From Vibrio sp. UCD-FRSSP16_30 (GTDB lineage: Bacteria > Pseudomonadota > Gammaproteobacteria > Enterobacterales > Vibrionaceae), in assembly GCF_001676025.1 (NCBI RefSeq), contig NZ_LZFW01000016.1, positions 1 to 56,179 of the forward strand: a stretch of DNA of 56,179 nucleotides, written 5' to 3'. The notes beneath the pieces are model-generated. The model was not told the origin of the DNA and made no database searches. It saw nothing but the letters and a program-made list of their open reading frames with translations. Position 1 is the first letter of the stretch. The number at the start of each line of letters is the position of its first letter. Below, piece by piece: positions 1-8,002 of this stretch. The position numbers were made by a program, and so were the translations under genes.

Positions 1-751
1 CGTAGCGGGCGGTGAGTTCACTCAAAATCCCGTTGTTGTCTATGATTACCAGCCAAGTCGAGCGGGTGCTTGCGTACGTGAATTCCTAACGGGTTACTCT
101 GGTTATTTACTGTCGGATGGGTACAGTGCTTACGACACGTTAGAAGGTGTGACTCAAGCGGCTTGCATGGCTCATGCTCGTCGTAAATTTACCGATGCTC
201 AAAAAGCATCGCCGTCAAAGAAAGCAGGTAAACCTGAAAAAGCGTTGAACTATATCGCCAAACTCTATGGGATCGAAAAGCAGGCGAAAAGCTTATCCTC
301 TGCAGAGCGCCAAGCTTTAAGAAGACAACAAGCGCAGCCGATCCTAAGCGAGTTCAAAGAATGGTTAGATGCGCAAAATGTTTTGCCGAAAGGGTTGTTA
401 GGTAAAGCCATTACTTACACTCAAAACCAATGGCCGAAGCTACTCACTTATTTAGAAGATGGCAACATTAGCATCGATAATAATGTAACCGAGCGGGATA
501 TTCGGCCCTTTACCACGGGCCGAAAAAATTGGATGTTCTCGATATCCGTTGGTGGAGCCAAAGCAAGTGCTAACTTGTACAGTTTAGTGATGACATGTCG
601 TGCCAATGACATTAATCCCTACTATTACTTCCAACATCTGTTCACTGAGTTGCCAAAACGAACTCCAACCGATGACATGTCGGATCTCATGCCGTGGAAC
701 ATTAAAATCGGTGAAGCTGATTAAGACTTCACTGGTTAATTAATCGCTTAC
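1..751 (+). mobile_element. IS66-family insertion sequence, right part only
   Basis: The left side lies outside the window. The visible part carries the catalytic half of the IS66 transposase and ends, by my reading, at CGCTTAC (745-751). That is the complement of the GTAAGCG start typical of IS66-family terminal repeats. Any target-site duplication would begin at 752 but cannot be confirmed without the left end. The element lies beside a decayed integrase, so it sits in an old island scar. Confidence 0.8.
2..724 (+). CDS. tnpC: IS66-family transposase (TnpC), N-terminus outside window
   Basis: This DDE transposase catalyses IS66 transposition. The frame is open from base 2, so the gene starts before the window; the GTG at 149 is internal. 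All three acidic blocks of the IS66 catalytic core are visible: Asp in VYDYQPSRAG, Asp in LLSDGYSAYD, and Glu in NNVTERDIRPF followed by TTGRKNW. The C-terminus ends in the usual MPWN-type tail. The zinc-finger/helix-turn-helix N-terminal part, and tnpA and tnpB if present, are not visible. No frameshift or stop occurs in the visible part, so the copy may be intact. Confidence 0.9.
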   Translation, partial: VAGGEFTQNPVVVYDYQPSRAGACVREFLTGYSGYLLSDGYSAYDTLEGVTQAACMAHARRKFTDAQKASPSKKAGKPEKALNYIAKLYGIEKQAKSLSSAERQALRRQQAQPILSEFKEWLDAQNVLPKGLLGKAITYTQNQWPKLLTYLEDGNISIDNNVTERDIRPFTTGRKNWMFSISVGGAKASANLYSLVMTCRANDINPYYYFQHLFTELPKRTPTDDMSDLMPWNIKIGEAD

Positions 752-819
752 CGGAGAAAACTATCAGGAACTATAGCTCTGCTATGAGGCAATACGTTCG
801 AATGGTGAATCTTCAGCAG

Positions 820-1053
820 CTAAAAGACTGAAGGGCGGCTTTGCTGATTGTCCATATGTGACAGGCAAGCTTCGATGTGAAGTGTATCGAACCCTTGTTC
901 GTGTAAAGCAGTAGAGGCAATGGCTCTTAATCCATGTGCAACAAGTTCATCTTTAAACCCTAAGCTACGTTTTAATGCTGCATTCGCCGTATAGATGCAT
1001 ATATGGCTATCCGGATTGCGTTCTCCGGGGAAGACAAATGAGCAGATGCTAGG
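820..1053 (-). pseudogene. Remnant of a P4-type tyrosine integrase (C-terminal catalytic part)
   Basis: Reading the minus strand gives a continuous frame, bounded by stops, containing IYTANAALKRSLGFKDELV, AHGLRAIASTALHEQGF and IEACLSHMDN. These are the box II HGLR (H-x-x-R) and LSH blocks of P4/CP4-57-like prophage integrases. Homology breaks after the LSHMDN block, just before the tyrosine nucleophile, where the frame reads SRPSVF and stops. The N-terminal two thirds are absent. It is a dead fragment of an island integrase, about 70 bp from the end of the IS66 element, and probably marks an old integration site that was later eroded. Confidence 0.8.
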
Positions 1054-1121
1054 ATTTTAACACTATATTGAGAAAGGGCGAAGTTTCTAAAGAGAGAGAA
1101 TAGTTATTGGTATTAGAAACA

Positions 1122-1153
1122 AAAAAGCGGCGAGCATTTAGGCTCGCCGCTTT
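1122..1153 (-). terminator. Rho-independent terminator of the peptidase operon
   Basis: AGCGGCGAGC and GCTCGCCGCT form a 10-bp GC-rich stem with a short loop. A T-run follows on the minus strand, about 25 nt after the peptidase stop codon. Confidence 0.85.
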
Positions 1154-1178
1154 CACTATTAACTCAAGCTTACTTAGT

Positions 1179-2303
1179 TTACTTAGCTAATTTAGTGATG
1201 ACACTCATGAGTAGCTTAATGCGTGGTTCAATAGACTCAAGCAGTAGATATTCATCAGCACTATGGAAACCTGCGCCAATCGGGCCTAAGCCATCAAGGG
1301 TTGGTACGCCTAAAATAGCGGTGTTGTTGGCATCAGAGCCTCCGCCCACTTCTTGCCAATTAATATCAATTTCAAGCTCTTGAGCCGATTGTTCAACAAT
1401 GGCCATTAAGGCTTCAGTTTGCACCGAAGGCACCATTGATGGTTTATAGGCTCCGCGTTCTACCGAGATAGAAACACCATCCACAAAAGGGGTTTGCGTC
1501 ATGGCATTGAGTGCAATATCAATTTGATCGTATTCTGCGTTATCCCAGAAACGAACATCAATCACAGCGGTCGCTAAATCAGGAACGATATTTGCGCCAG
1601 CGCCGCCAGAAACAACACCCACGTTTAGGGTTGTGCCTGAGTCAAAGTTAGTCATAGCATTAACCGCTAAGATCCAGTTCGCCATTTCAGTGATCGCACT
1701 GCGACCCTTCTCAGGTTCATTACCGGCGTGAGCGGCTTTACCATTAAACGTCACTTTGTAGTTGGCCATGCCTTTACGCGCTTTAACTAAACCGCCATTG
1801 GCGCGCGCCGCTTCGGCAACTAATACATTGCGGGCTTTCTTTGCCGTGTTTTGTAGCCACTCAACTGAATCTTCAGAACCTGTTTCTTCATCAGGGTTCA
1901 TGCAAACACAGATAGAGAGTTTTTCTAATACCGCTTGGTCTAGATGACGAAGTGCGTATACCACGTTCAGCAATCCAGATTTCATGTCAGAAACGCCAGG
2001 GCCATAAGCTTTTTCAGCATCGATAGACATTGGACGTTCAACTGCTGTACCCGCAGGAAAAACCGTATCCATGTGGCCAATCATCATGACATCAATATGC
2101 TCTGAATCTGGCTTATTGCGAACTTCAAGCCCAACGCCTGCTTTACCACAATCGATATGTTTGACTGACCAACCGTTCATTGCTTGGTATTTTTCGGCCA
2201 TTAGTGTTGCGATGACTTCGATACCTGCGACGGTGTAGGTTCCACAATCCACATCAATGAGTGGGCGTAGTTCCTCTAGATAATTGTTTAGAGAAAAATT
2301 CAT
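1179..2303 (-). CDS. M20-family zinc metallopeptidase (glutamate carboxypeptidase-like)
   Basis: A predicted cytosolic or secreted-type exopeptidase of the M20/carboxypeptidase G2 group, 374 aa. Visible metal and catalytic residues are His77 and Asp79 in GHMDTVFPAGT, the bridging Asp106 in GPGVSDMKSG, the general-base pair Glu139/Glu140 in NPDEETGSED, Glu164 in VAEAARANGG, the dimerisation-domain His192 in AAHAGNEPEKG, and a C-terminal His in GAGFHSADE. No signal peptide is visible. It lies 9 bp downstream of the YjiG-like gene in one leftward operon. In E. coli the yjiHG pair is followed by iadA, an isoaspartyl dipeptidase, so this peptidase fills the same slot with an unrelated fold. By inference it hydrolyses a peptide or N-acyl amino acid imported or exported by the membrane pair. 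Confidence 0.88.
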   Translation of the reverse strand: MNFSLNNYLEELRPLIDVDCGTYTVAGIEVIATLMAEKYQAMNGWSVKHIDCGKAGVGLEVRNKPDSEHIDVMMIGHMDTVFPAGTAVERPMSIDAEKAYGPGVSDMKSGLLNVVYALRHLDQAVLEKLSICVCMNPDEETGSEDSVEWLQNTAKKARNVLVAEAARANGGLVKARKGMANYKVTFNGKAAHAGNEPEKGRSAITEMANWILAVNAMTNFDSGTTLNVGVVSGGAGANIVPDLATAVIDVRFWDNAEYDQIDIALNAMTQTPFVDGVSISVERGAYKPSMVPSVQTEALMAIVEQSAQELEIDINWQEVGGGSDANNTAILGVPTLDGLGPIGAGFHSADEYLLLESIEPRIKLLMSVITKLAK

Positions 2304-2312
2304 CTTCAGTCC

Positions 2313-2780
2313 TTATACAATCATGTTCATGACAAACATTGCGCCAAAGGCGTTCAGTATAGAGATAGCAATCATTACTGGAATATAGCGGCCTTCAGTG
2401 CCGATAGGTCCTAAGATACGACCCATGTATTGTACCTGTGAGCCCATTAGATAGATTGCCGGAGCAAGAATCGCAATGTGAGTACCGTTTAGAATACCTT
2501 GGTCAAATAGTGTGATAACAACGCCCACAGCGCCGCCCATCGACATCCACGCGCCAATCAATACTGCGGCCGCTTCACCTGGCAAGCCAAAGACAGCCAT
2601 GATAGGGGAGAAGACTGAGCCCATTAAATCTAGCGCACCAGTAATTTGCAGTGCTTTGATGATAACGAACGCCATCAATACGTTAGGAACCGTTGAAGTT
2701 GTTGCAATAACCCAGCCTTTCTTAGCGCCTTCAACGAAGATGTCTGTCACCATTGGTTTTTTCGCTTTAACTTCGCTCAT
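2313..2780 (-). CDS. yjiG: YjiG/SpmB-like membrane protein (nucleoside-recognition Gate domain)
   Basis: A 155-aa integral membrane protein with about four hydrophobic segments, a Gly/Ala-rich Gate-type segment near GAWMSMGGAVGVV, and a short C-terminal tail. Length and position match E. coli YjiG, the smaller partner of YjiH. Its ATG overlaps the stop of the upstream yjiH-like gene by one base (TAATG), which implies translational coupling. The transported compound is unknown; the adjacent peptidase suggests a peptide-derived substrate. Confidence 0.8.
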   Translation of the reverse strand: MSEVKAKKPMVTDIFVEGAKKGWVIATTSTVPNVLMAFVIIKALQITGALDLMGSVFSPIMAVFGLPGEAAAVLIGAWMSMGGAVGVVITLFDQGILNGTHIAILAPAIYLMGSQVQYMGRILGPIGTEGRYIPVMIAISILNAFGAMFVMNMIV

Positions 2781-3517
2781 TATGCTGTCTCCGCTGTCAT
2801 TTTTTTGTCTTGTTTATCATTGTCTTGTCCTTCTTTTCCTTCCGTTACATTTAGGTAAATTCGGAATAAATTTGCGCCAACAAATTTGAAAGCAAACATC
2901 ACAACAACGGCAAGGCCAATAGAAGAAGGTACGGCTATAGAACCGTCAGGATTGGTTAACGTAAATAGCACTGCGCCTGAAGAAAAGAAGTTTACAATTG
3001 CAGCGCCTGCTGTGAATTGGAACATAGTGAAAATATCAGTTTCGCGCTTAGTTAAATGCTTTTCGTCTTTTAGCTGACGGGTCATTGCTGCCCCAGCATC
3101 GGTACTTTGCAATGAGCCAATTAATGCAAGACCAGAGTTACCAGGAATACCCATTAGAGGACGAAGAAGAGGAGTAAGCAGTTTACGAGCCGCATTTAGT
3201 GCGCCGTAATGCTCAAGAACATTAATCATGCCTAATGCAAACATCACTGTTGGGATCAGCGTTAGTGCAAAAATGAAACCGTCTCGAGCACCGCTACCGC
3301 CTTTACCGCGTAGTGATGTTGTCGCAGCTTGAACACCATCTGCAGTTTCAGAAACAGAATAAGCCACTTTACCAAAAGAACCGTTCAAAGTAGTAAAATC
3401 GAGAACACCGTACCATTCACTAGATTGCATTAAGCCTGAAAAGAAAACCACAGCAAAGGCTAAAGCTAAGTAGCTGCCAATACCGACCTTTTTAGCTTTA
3501 TCAGCTGATTGAGTCAT
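2780..3517 (-). CDS. yjiH: YjiH-like membrane protein (Gate domain)
   Basis: A 245-aa multi-span membrane protein resembling E. coli YjiH. It starts with a Lys-rich cytoplasmic N-terminus and the segment GIGSYLALAFAVVFFSG. It contains the Gate-like stretch RPLMGIPGNSGLALIGSLQS and ends in a charged tail rich in Lys, Asp and Glu. It is the first gene of a three-gene leftward operon with the YjiG-like protein and the M20 peptidase. The AT-rich palindrome about 100 bp upstream is the obvious candidate control site. Family identity is fairly sure; function is unassigned. Confidence 0.8.
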   Translation of the reverse strand: MTQSADKAKKVGIGSYLALAFAVVFFSGLMQSSEWYGVLDFTTLNGSFGKVAYSVSETADGVQAATTSLRGKGGSGARDGFIFALTLIPTVMFALGMINVLEHYGALNAARKLLTPLLRPLMGIPGNSGLALIGSLQSTDAGAAMTRQLKDEKHLTKRETDIFTMFQFTAGAAIVNFFSSGAVLFTLTNPDGSIAVPSSIGLAVVVMFAFKFVGANLFRIYLNVTEGKEGQDNDKQDKKMTAETA

Positions 3518-3615
3518 AAATACCTCGTTTGATTAATGAATTGCGATTGTTATGTAGTAACTATTTGCAGGTATTTTGCGTGAATGAATTTCAAAAAGGT
3601 GTGATTCTTATCAAT

Positions 3616-3651
3616 AACTATTTATTTATATAAAAAATTATATAAATAGTT
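3616..3651. promoter_or_regulatory. AT-rich inverted repeat upstream of the yjiHG-peptidase operon
   Basis: AACTATTTAT (3616-3625) and ATAAATAGTT (3642-3651) are exact 10-bp complementary arms around a 16-bp AT-only centre. It lies about 100 bp upstream of the yjiH-like start, in a position suited to an operator. The rest of 3518-4083 shows no gene I can support. Confidence 0.45.
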
Positions 3652-4083
3652 TTTTATATTGTGATCGAGCTGAAATTGTGGGTTTTATGTTGAATTGTTG
3701 TAACCTAAGGTTGCTGAACATGAGTTCTAGGCTGCCCCAGAACCATAAGATATGAGTGTTGGATTATATAATCGCTTATGTATCGAGCGACTTCGGTGTA
3801 AAATATAACCAATTTAGAGTTTGTTATTAAACAGAACGTTTTTGTGTGTGTTATAGAAAGTGCGCTTTTTACGAAGTTAAATCATTGCTGGTCTAGTGTT
3901 GATATCAAATAAGTGGCAGTGACTCGTGTTGAGATTTTAATATCATTTGTTGATTACTTTGAATGATTCGATCGGCATCAAATAGCAATCTAGCAATCAG
4001 TTTCTTGCGACCAATATTGAAATATAGATGCAACTCATTGCCCATACACTCAACTACATTAAGTTGAGTATGGATAAAAATTA

Positions 4084-4111
4084 CTATCGAGAGTGGTGTT
4101 TCTCTCGATAG
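4084..4111 (-). terminator. Terminator of the short-chain dehydrogenase gene
   Basis: CTATCGAGAG and CTCTCGATAG form a perfect 10-bp stem with an 8-nt loop. On the minus strand it is followed by TAATTTTTAT. It lies about 15 nt past the dehydrogenase stop codon. Confidence 0.75.
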
Positions 4112-4125
4112 CATAAATAGGTTTT

Positions 4126-4848
4126 TTACAGGCTAGCAGAGGTTCTTTGTCCGCCATCAACATGTATCACTTCGCCAGAAATGTAGCTGGCTTTGGGGGA
4201 CGAAATGAAGGTGACAACATCGGAGATTTCTTCGGCTGTTGCCAGTCTTTTCATTGGATGGCTATTGGCTTTTTCTGCAAATAACTCAGGTTCAGCAACT
4301 CTAAATTGGTCCCAACCGCTACCGGGAAATAGGGTTGAGGCAGGCGCAATAGTATTAAAACGAATTTTTCCTGCGTGTTCTTGGGATAACGAATGAATGT
4401 ACTGCGTGAGTGCTGCTTTAATGGAAGCGTATGAGCTGCTTTGCTCGCTCATTATTGCGCTGACCGAGCCAATAAAACTCACCGCAGGTTCTGTGCCTGT
4501 CATAGCTGGAATCACCGCTTCTACATTACGGATAGTGCCGAGTAAGTCGGTTTCAATGGTCTTGCCCCAATCGCCACTCATTGCACTGACATTAGGGATA
4601 AAAATATCCACCACACCAATTTCTGTAATCCAAGCGTTGAAATCAGCCTCAATGGTGACATCTAATTGCTTTGCATGGACTTGAGATAAGTCATCTAATT
4701 CATTTAATAGAGCGGTGATCTTCTGTTGATTACGACCACAGAAATAAACATTGGCACCCTCATCTAAAAAGCGCTTAACCATAGCCGCGCCTATACCAGT
4801 GCTGCCTCCAGTAATAACCACATTTTTGTCTTTTAAACCTAGGTCCAT
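4126..4848 (-). CDS. Short-chain dehydrogenase/reductase (SDR)
   Basis: A classical SDR of 240 aa, predicted to be an NAD(P)-dependent cytosolic oxidoreductase. The cofactor motif TGGSTGIG lies at residues 13-20, and the catalytic triad is Ser128, Tyr140 and Lys144 (YASIK). The usual NNAG structural motif is replaced by IPNVSAMSG. The C-terminus has the SGEVIHVDGG block common to SDRs. It stands alone, with its own terminator, and faces away from the helicase gene. The substrate cannot be read from the sequence. Confidence 0.88.
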   Translation of the reverse strand: MDLGLKDKNVVITGGSTGIGAAMVKRFLDEGANVYFCGRNQQKITALLNELDDLSQVHAKQLDVTIEADFNAWITEIGVVDIFIPNVSAMSGDWGKTIETDLLGTIRNVEAVIPAMTGTEPAVSFIGSVSAIMSEQSSSYASIKAALTQYIHSLSQEHAGKIRFNTIAPASTLFPGSGWDQFRVAEPELFAEKANSHPMKRLATAEEISDVVTFISSPKASYISGEVIHVDGGQRTSASL

Positions 4849-5160
4849 CTATCACATCTCCGATTAGATTGGTATTAACTGATGAAAGTATTGAATATTA
4901 TCCTAACATAGCCTCGAAATAAGGACTTTGCTATCACCTTAGTTCGCATGCGGTGGCAATTTACTGACTGTAGGTGATTTGAATGGCATTTAGTTCGACA
5001 AAACCAATGATTACGTGATTTATAGCCGACAAATGAGTGAGTACTTATTCAGCTTCAACGCTTGGTAAAAGTGGCTTTTTTACGGATGCGTGATAACATC
5101 CCCTCAATTTCTGGCAATAGCCTATGCTATGTCCATTCATCTGTTTCTATTGAGTAATCT
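4849..5160. other. Divergent intergenic region, SDR / helicase
   Basis: These 312 bases must hold both promoters. No open frame, strong palindrome or recognised operator is visible. The stretch just before the helicase (TATGCTATG near 5123) could supply a -10 element, but it is not convincing. Confidence 0.4.
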
Positions 5161-6354
5161 ATGTCATTTTCCAAACTGGGTTTAAGTACTCCTCTTCTTA
5201 ATGCGATAAAGAAGGCGGGCTATGACAAACCAACTTCTATTCAGCAAAAAGCCATTCCAATTGTATTAGAAGGTAAGAACTTAATTGCCGCAGCGCAAAC
5301 CGGTACCGGTAAAACGGCAGGCTTTGTGTTACCTATTTTGGAAATGCTAAGCAAAGGTGAAACTCAACGTAAGAAACGCATTCGCGCTTTGATCGTGGTG
5401 CCAACGCGTGAACTGGCGATTCAGGTTGATGAGAAAATCAAAGAGTACGCCAGTGAAACAAAGCTTACCTCTATGGCGATGTATGGTGGCGTGGATTACC
5501 AACCTCAGAAACAAGGTTTGGTCGATGGTGTCGATGTACTGGTTTCAACACCGGGTCGCTTAATTGATTTATACGGCCAAAAGGCGGTTTATTTTGAAGA
5601 AGTAGAAGTACTGGTTCTTGATGAAGCTGACCGTATGTTAGATATGGGTTTTATTGAAGACATCAACAAGATCATTGCTCGCTTACCGCAAGATATTCAA
5701 AACCTACTGTTTTCTGCAACCTTGTCTAATCCAGTGCGTGAATTGGCAAAAAGTGCCATTGATGGTGCGGTAGAGATTTCTATTGGCAAACACAATGCAT
5801 CAAAAGCCAATATTGAACAGTGGTTAGTGACCGTAGATAAAGATAAAAAGTCTGCTTTACTGGCACACATGATTAATGAAAATCAATGGGAACAAGCATT
5901 AATTTTCATTCAAACAAAACATGGCGCGGCAAAATTGGCAGCGCAATTAGAAAAACGTGGTATCCACGCAGAAGCTTTCCACAGTGGTCGCAGTCAACCT
6001 ATTCGTGCTCAGCTTCTAGCAGACTTTAAAGCCGGTAAAATTCAGTACATGATTGCAACAGGAGTTGGCGCGCGCGGTATCGATATTGATAACCTGCCAC
6101 GAGTGATCAACTACGATTTGCCTTTTCCTGCTGATGAATACGTGCACCGCATTGGTCGTACAGGACGTGCGGATAAAAACGGTGAAGCGATCTCATTTGT
6201 ATCAAGAGATAACTTCAAAAACCTATGCATGATTGAAAGCCGTTTGGGACATTTAATTGAACGTCGCCAAGTAGAAGGTTTTATACCAAGTAAAGAAGTG
6301 CCAGTTTCTGTGCTTAATTACGTGCCAAAGCATAAGCGAGAGCCTAGAGACTAA
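5161..6354 (+). CDS. rhlE: DEAD-box ATP-dependent RNA helicase, RhlE type
   Basis: A 397-aa ATP-dependent RNA helicase with all core motifs in order: Q-motif GYDKPTSIQQKAIP, Walker A AQTGTGKT, PTRELAIQ, TPGRLID, DEAD, SAT, then in the second RecA domain FIQTKHGAAKLA, FHSGRSQ, ATGVGARGIDI and HRIGRTGRADK. The C-terminal extension after the helicase core is short (about 35 residues) and lacks the basic low-complexity tail of many RhlE proteins. Members act in ribosome assembly and mRNA turnover. It is a single-gene unit closed by its own terminator. Assignment to RhlE rather than another DEAD-box subgroup is likely, not proven. Confidence 0.85.
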   Translation: MSFSKLGLSTPLLNAIKKAGYDKPTSIQQKAIPIVLEGKNLIAAAQTGTGKTAGFVLPILEMLSKGETQRKKRIRALIVVPTRELAIQVDEKIKEYASETKLTSMAMYGGVDYQPQKQGLVDGVDVLVSTPGRLIDLYGQKAVYFEEVEVLVLDEADRMLDMGFIEDINKIIARLPQDIQNLLFSATLSNPVRELAKSAIDGAVEISIGKHNASKANIEQWLVTVDKDKKSALLAHMINENQWEQALIFIQTKHGAAKLAAQLEKRGIHAEAFHSGRSQPIRAQLLADFKAGKIQYMIATGVGARGIDIDNLPRVINYDLPFPADEYVHRIGRTGRADKNGEAISFVSRDNFKNLCMIESRLGHLIERRQVEGFIPSKEVPVSVLNYVPKHKREPRD

Positions 6355-6386
6355 GAAACAGATTTAATCTTGTTATTTTAGTTAAT

Positions 6387-6425
6387 AAACGGTCGCCAGT
6401 GATTTCACGGCGGCCGTTTTTGTTT
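6387..6425 (+). terminator. Rho-independent terminator of the helicase gene
   Basis: AAACGGTCGCC pairs with GGCGGCCGTTT (one G-T pair) and is followed by a T-run, about 30 nt after the helicase stop. Confidence 0.85.
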
Positions 6426-6710
6426 TAACCCGCTAGGATAAAGCGACTATTCTCTAATTGTGTGGTACTTGCTATGGTTAGTGGGTTATAGGTGCAGGGT
6501 GAGATCACGAACGTTATTTGAACAAAATCATGTGCATTATCGGAACAAGCCTTTGTTGTATGGATTTGTGGCATGGATGCCACAATGAAGCCATCAAGGA
6601 TGATTTCACGGCGTCTTGTGGAGATGATGTATATGATTGGTCGATAAGTGTTCACTCATGCGTTCACCCTAGTTATAGGTGTGAATAGAGATGTTAATAA
6701 GGGCGATAAA

Positions 6711-7043
6711 ATGATAATTCCTCATGACTTTATCAATTACAAAAAGACGGATATCTTTTCTAAAGATAAGATCCCAAAGATGTTTTTGTTTGAACACAAT
6801 ACAAAAGCAGGGGTGTACGGAAAAATTAACGTACTGACTGGCACATTAAAGTTTACTGGTTTTACTGAGCGTCGAGGTGATGTAGAAAATGAAACTTTGA
6901 TTAATGCTGGTGACTGTTTGGTATCACCGCCGGAATATTGGCATAAAGTTGAATTTATGACAGACGATACGCAATTCTTTGTCGAGTTTTATGCTCAAAA
7001 AGATTCAGAAATAGCCATTCAAAATCTCAGCGAACGTAACTAA
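6711..7043 (+). CDS. DUF1971 (YeaR/TehB N-terminal-like) cupin protein
   Basis: A small single-domain cupin of about 110 aa. I start it at ATG 6711 because an AGGG-type ribosome site lies just upstream and homologues begin near MIIPHDF; the longer frame from 6648 adds an unlikely N-terminus. Family features are the LFEHNTKAGVYGKINVLTG block, SPPEYWHKVEF, and the FFVEFY strand near the end. E. coli YeaR, of the same domain, is induced by nitrate and nitric oxide, which would suit a genome with an nrf locus, but no NsrR or NarL site could be assigned here. It is a monocistronic gene. Confidence 0.8.
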   Translation: MIIPHDFINYKKTDIFSKDKIPKMFLFEHNTKAGVYGKINVLTGTLKFTGFTERRGDVENETLINAGDCLVSPPEYWHKVEFMTDDTQFFVEFYAQKDSEIAIQNLSERN

Positions 7044-7110
7044 GCCTAGTATTTATTCAAATTTATTAGCGGCTAAGTCTAAGTCTAAGTTACTCAATAC
7101 AAATACAAAA

Positions 7111-7147
7111 AAGCGCTTCATCGCATATACGGTGAAGCGCTTTTTTA
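7111..7147. terminator. Bidirectional terminator between the DUF1971 gene and the acetate permease
   Basis: AAGCGCTTCA (7111-7120) and TGAAGCGCTT (7133-7142) form a perfect 10-bp stem. A-runs lie to the left and T-runs to the right, so it can stop transcription from both converging genes. Confidence 0.85.
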
Positions 7148-7186
7148 TTATTTGAAAGGCTGATTAAAGACTTACTACGATGTTTA

Positions 7187-7783
7187 TTAAGCGGCGATTT
7201 GCTTCGCTGCTTCAGTCTTTGGAAATACTGGGCGACCAACAGGTAAGATAGTACGACCGTATTCAGCGTTTAGCAGTTGCGCCATTGCAAAGTAGATTGC
7301 AGATGCGCCACAGAAGATACCTTCGATACCAGCAATGAAGCCAATAGTGTGGTTGCCTGTGTAATCGTGAGCGGCAAGTAAGAAGAACAAAATGGTTAAT
7401 GAACCAAAGATCACTTGCTTAGCAAACGGGTAGCGTAAAGAACCAATGAACATGAAGCCTGTGAAGATACCCCAAAGAACAAGGAACCATACCATGAAGC
7501 CTGCAGGGCTTGCTGGTAGCCCCATTTTTGGCATAACGATAATACCCACTAGTGTTAGCCAAAATAGGCCATAAGATGTAAATGCAGTTGTACCGAATGT
7601 ATCACCACGTTTAAAACACATAATGCCAACAATGACTTGGCTTAAACCACCGTAGAAGATACCCATAGCTAGGATCATAGAATCCATTGGGAAGAAACCT
7701 GCGTTGTGGATGTTAAGCAAGACGGTGGTCATCCCGAAGCCCATGAGTCCAAGTGGAGCAGGATTGGCCAGTTTGTTTGACAT
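7187..7783 (-). CDS. satP: Acetate/succinate permease, GPR1/FUN34/YaaH (SatP) family
   Basis: A 198-aa six-span inner-membrane carrier. The family signature [18 protein letters not shown] is at residues 6-23, and the segment [19 protein letters not shown] holds the conserved GGxxQ core. E. coli SatP exchanges acetate and succinate with protons at 188 aa, so length agrees. The gene is monocistronic and shares a terminator with the DUF1971 gene. Acetate uptake would fit an organism that ferments and switches to nitrite respiration. Confidence 0.9.
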   Translation of the reverse strand: MSNKLANPAPLGLMGFGMTTVLLNIHNAGFFPMDSMILAMGIFYGGLSQVIVGIMCFKRGDTFGTTAFTSYGLFWLTLVGIIVMPKMGLPASPAGFMVWFLVLWGIFTGFMFIGSLRYPFAKQVIFGSLTILFFLLAAHDYTGNHTIGFIAGIEGIFCGASAIYFAMAQLLNAEYGRTILPVGRPVFPKTEAAKQIAA

Positions 7784-7954
7784 ATGATTACCTTATTCAA
7801 AATAGTGCGTAAAAATTAGCCGAGAATTTTAATTGAACGAACATGGATTACAAAACACTTAAAGCAAAAACTAAGATTGCGTTTTTATTATGAAATCTGT
7901 GGGTGTTGTTTTGGAGGCGGTGGGGATGGTGTTACAAAGATAGAAAACAATAAA

Positions 7955-7983
7955 AAAGGGAATCTGAGTCGATTCCCTTTTAA
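7955..7983 (-). terminator. Terminator of the APC permease gene
   Basis: AAAGGGAATC and GATTCCCTTT form a 10-bp stem with a 6-nt loop and a T-run on the minus strand, 20 nt after the permease stop. Confidence 0.8.
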
Positions 7984-8002
7984 GCAAATAGAGGTATTAG
8001 CG

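Noticed and set aside
3905..4114. 69-aa leftward open frame after the SDR gene
   Set aside because: Its start lies across the SDR terminator stem, there is no ribosome site, and the composition is unremarkable.
6425..6655. 76-aa leftward open frame between the helicase and the DUF1971 gene
   Set aside because: It begins right at the helicase terminator end, has no ribosome site and shows no domain.
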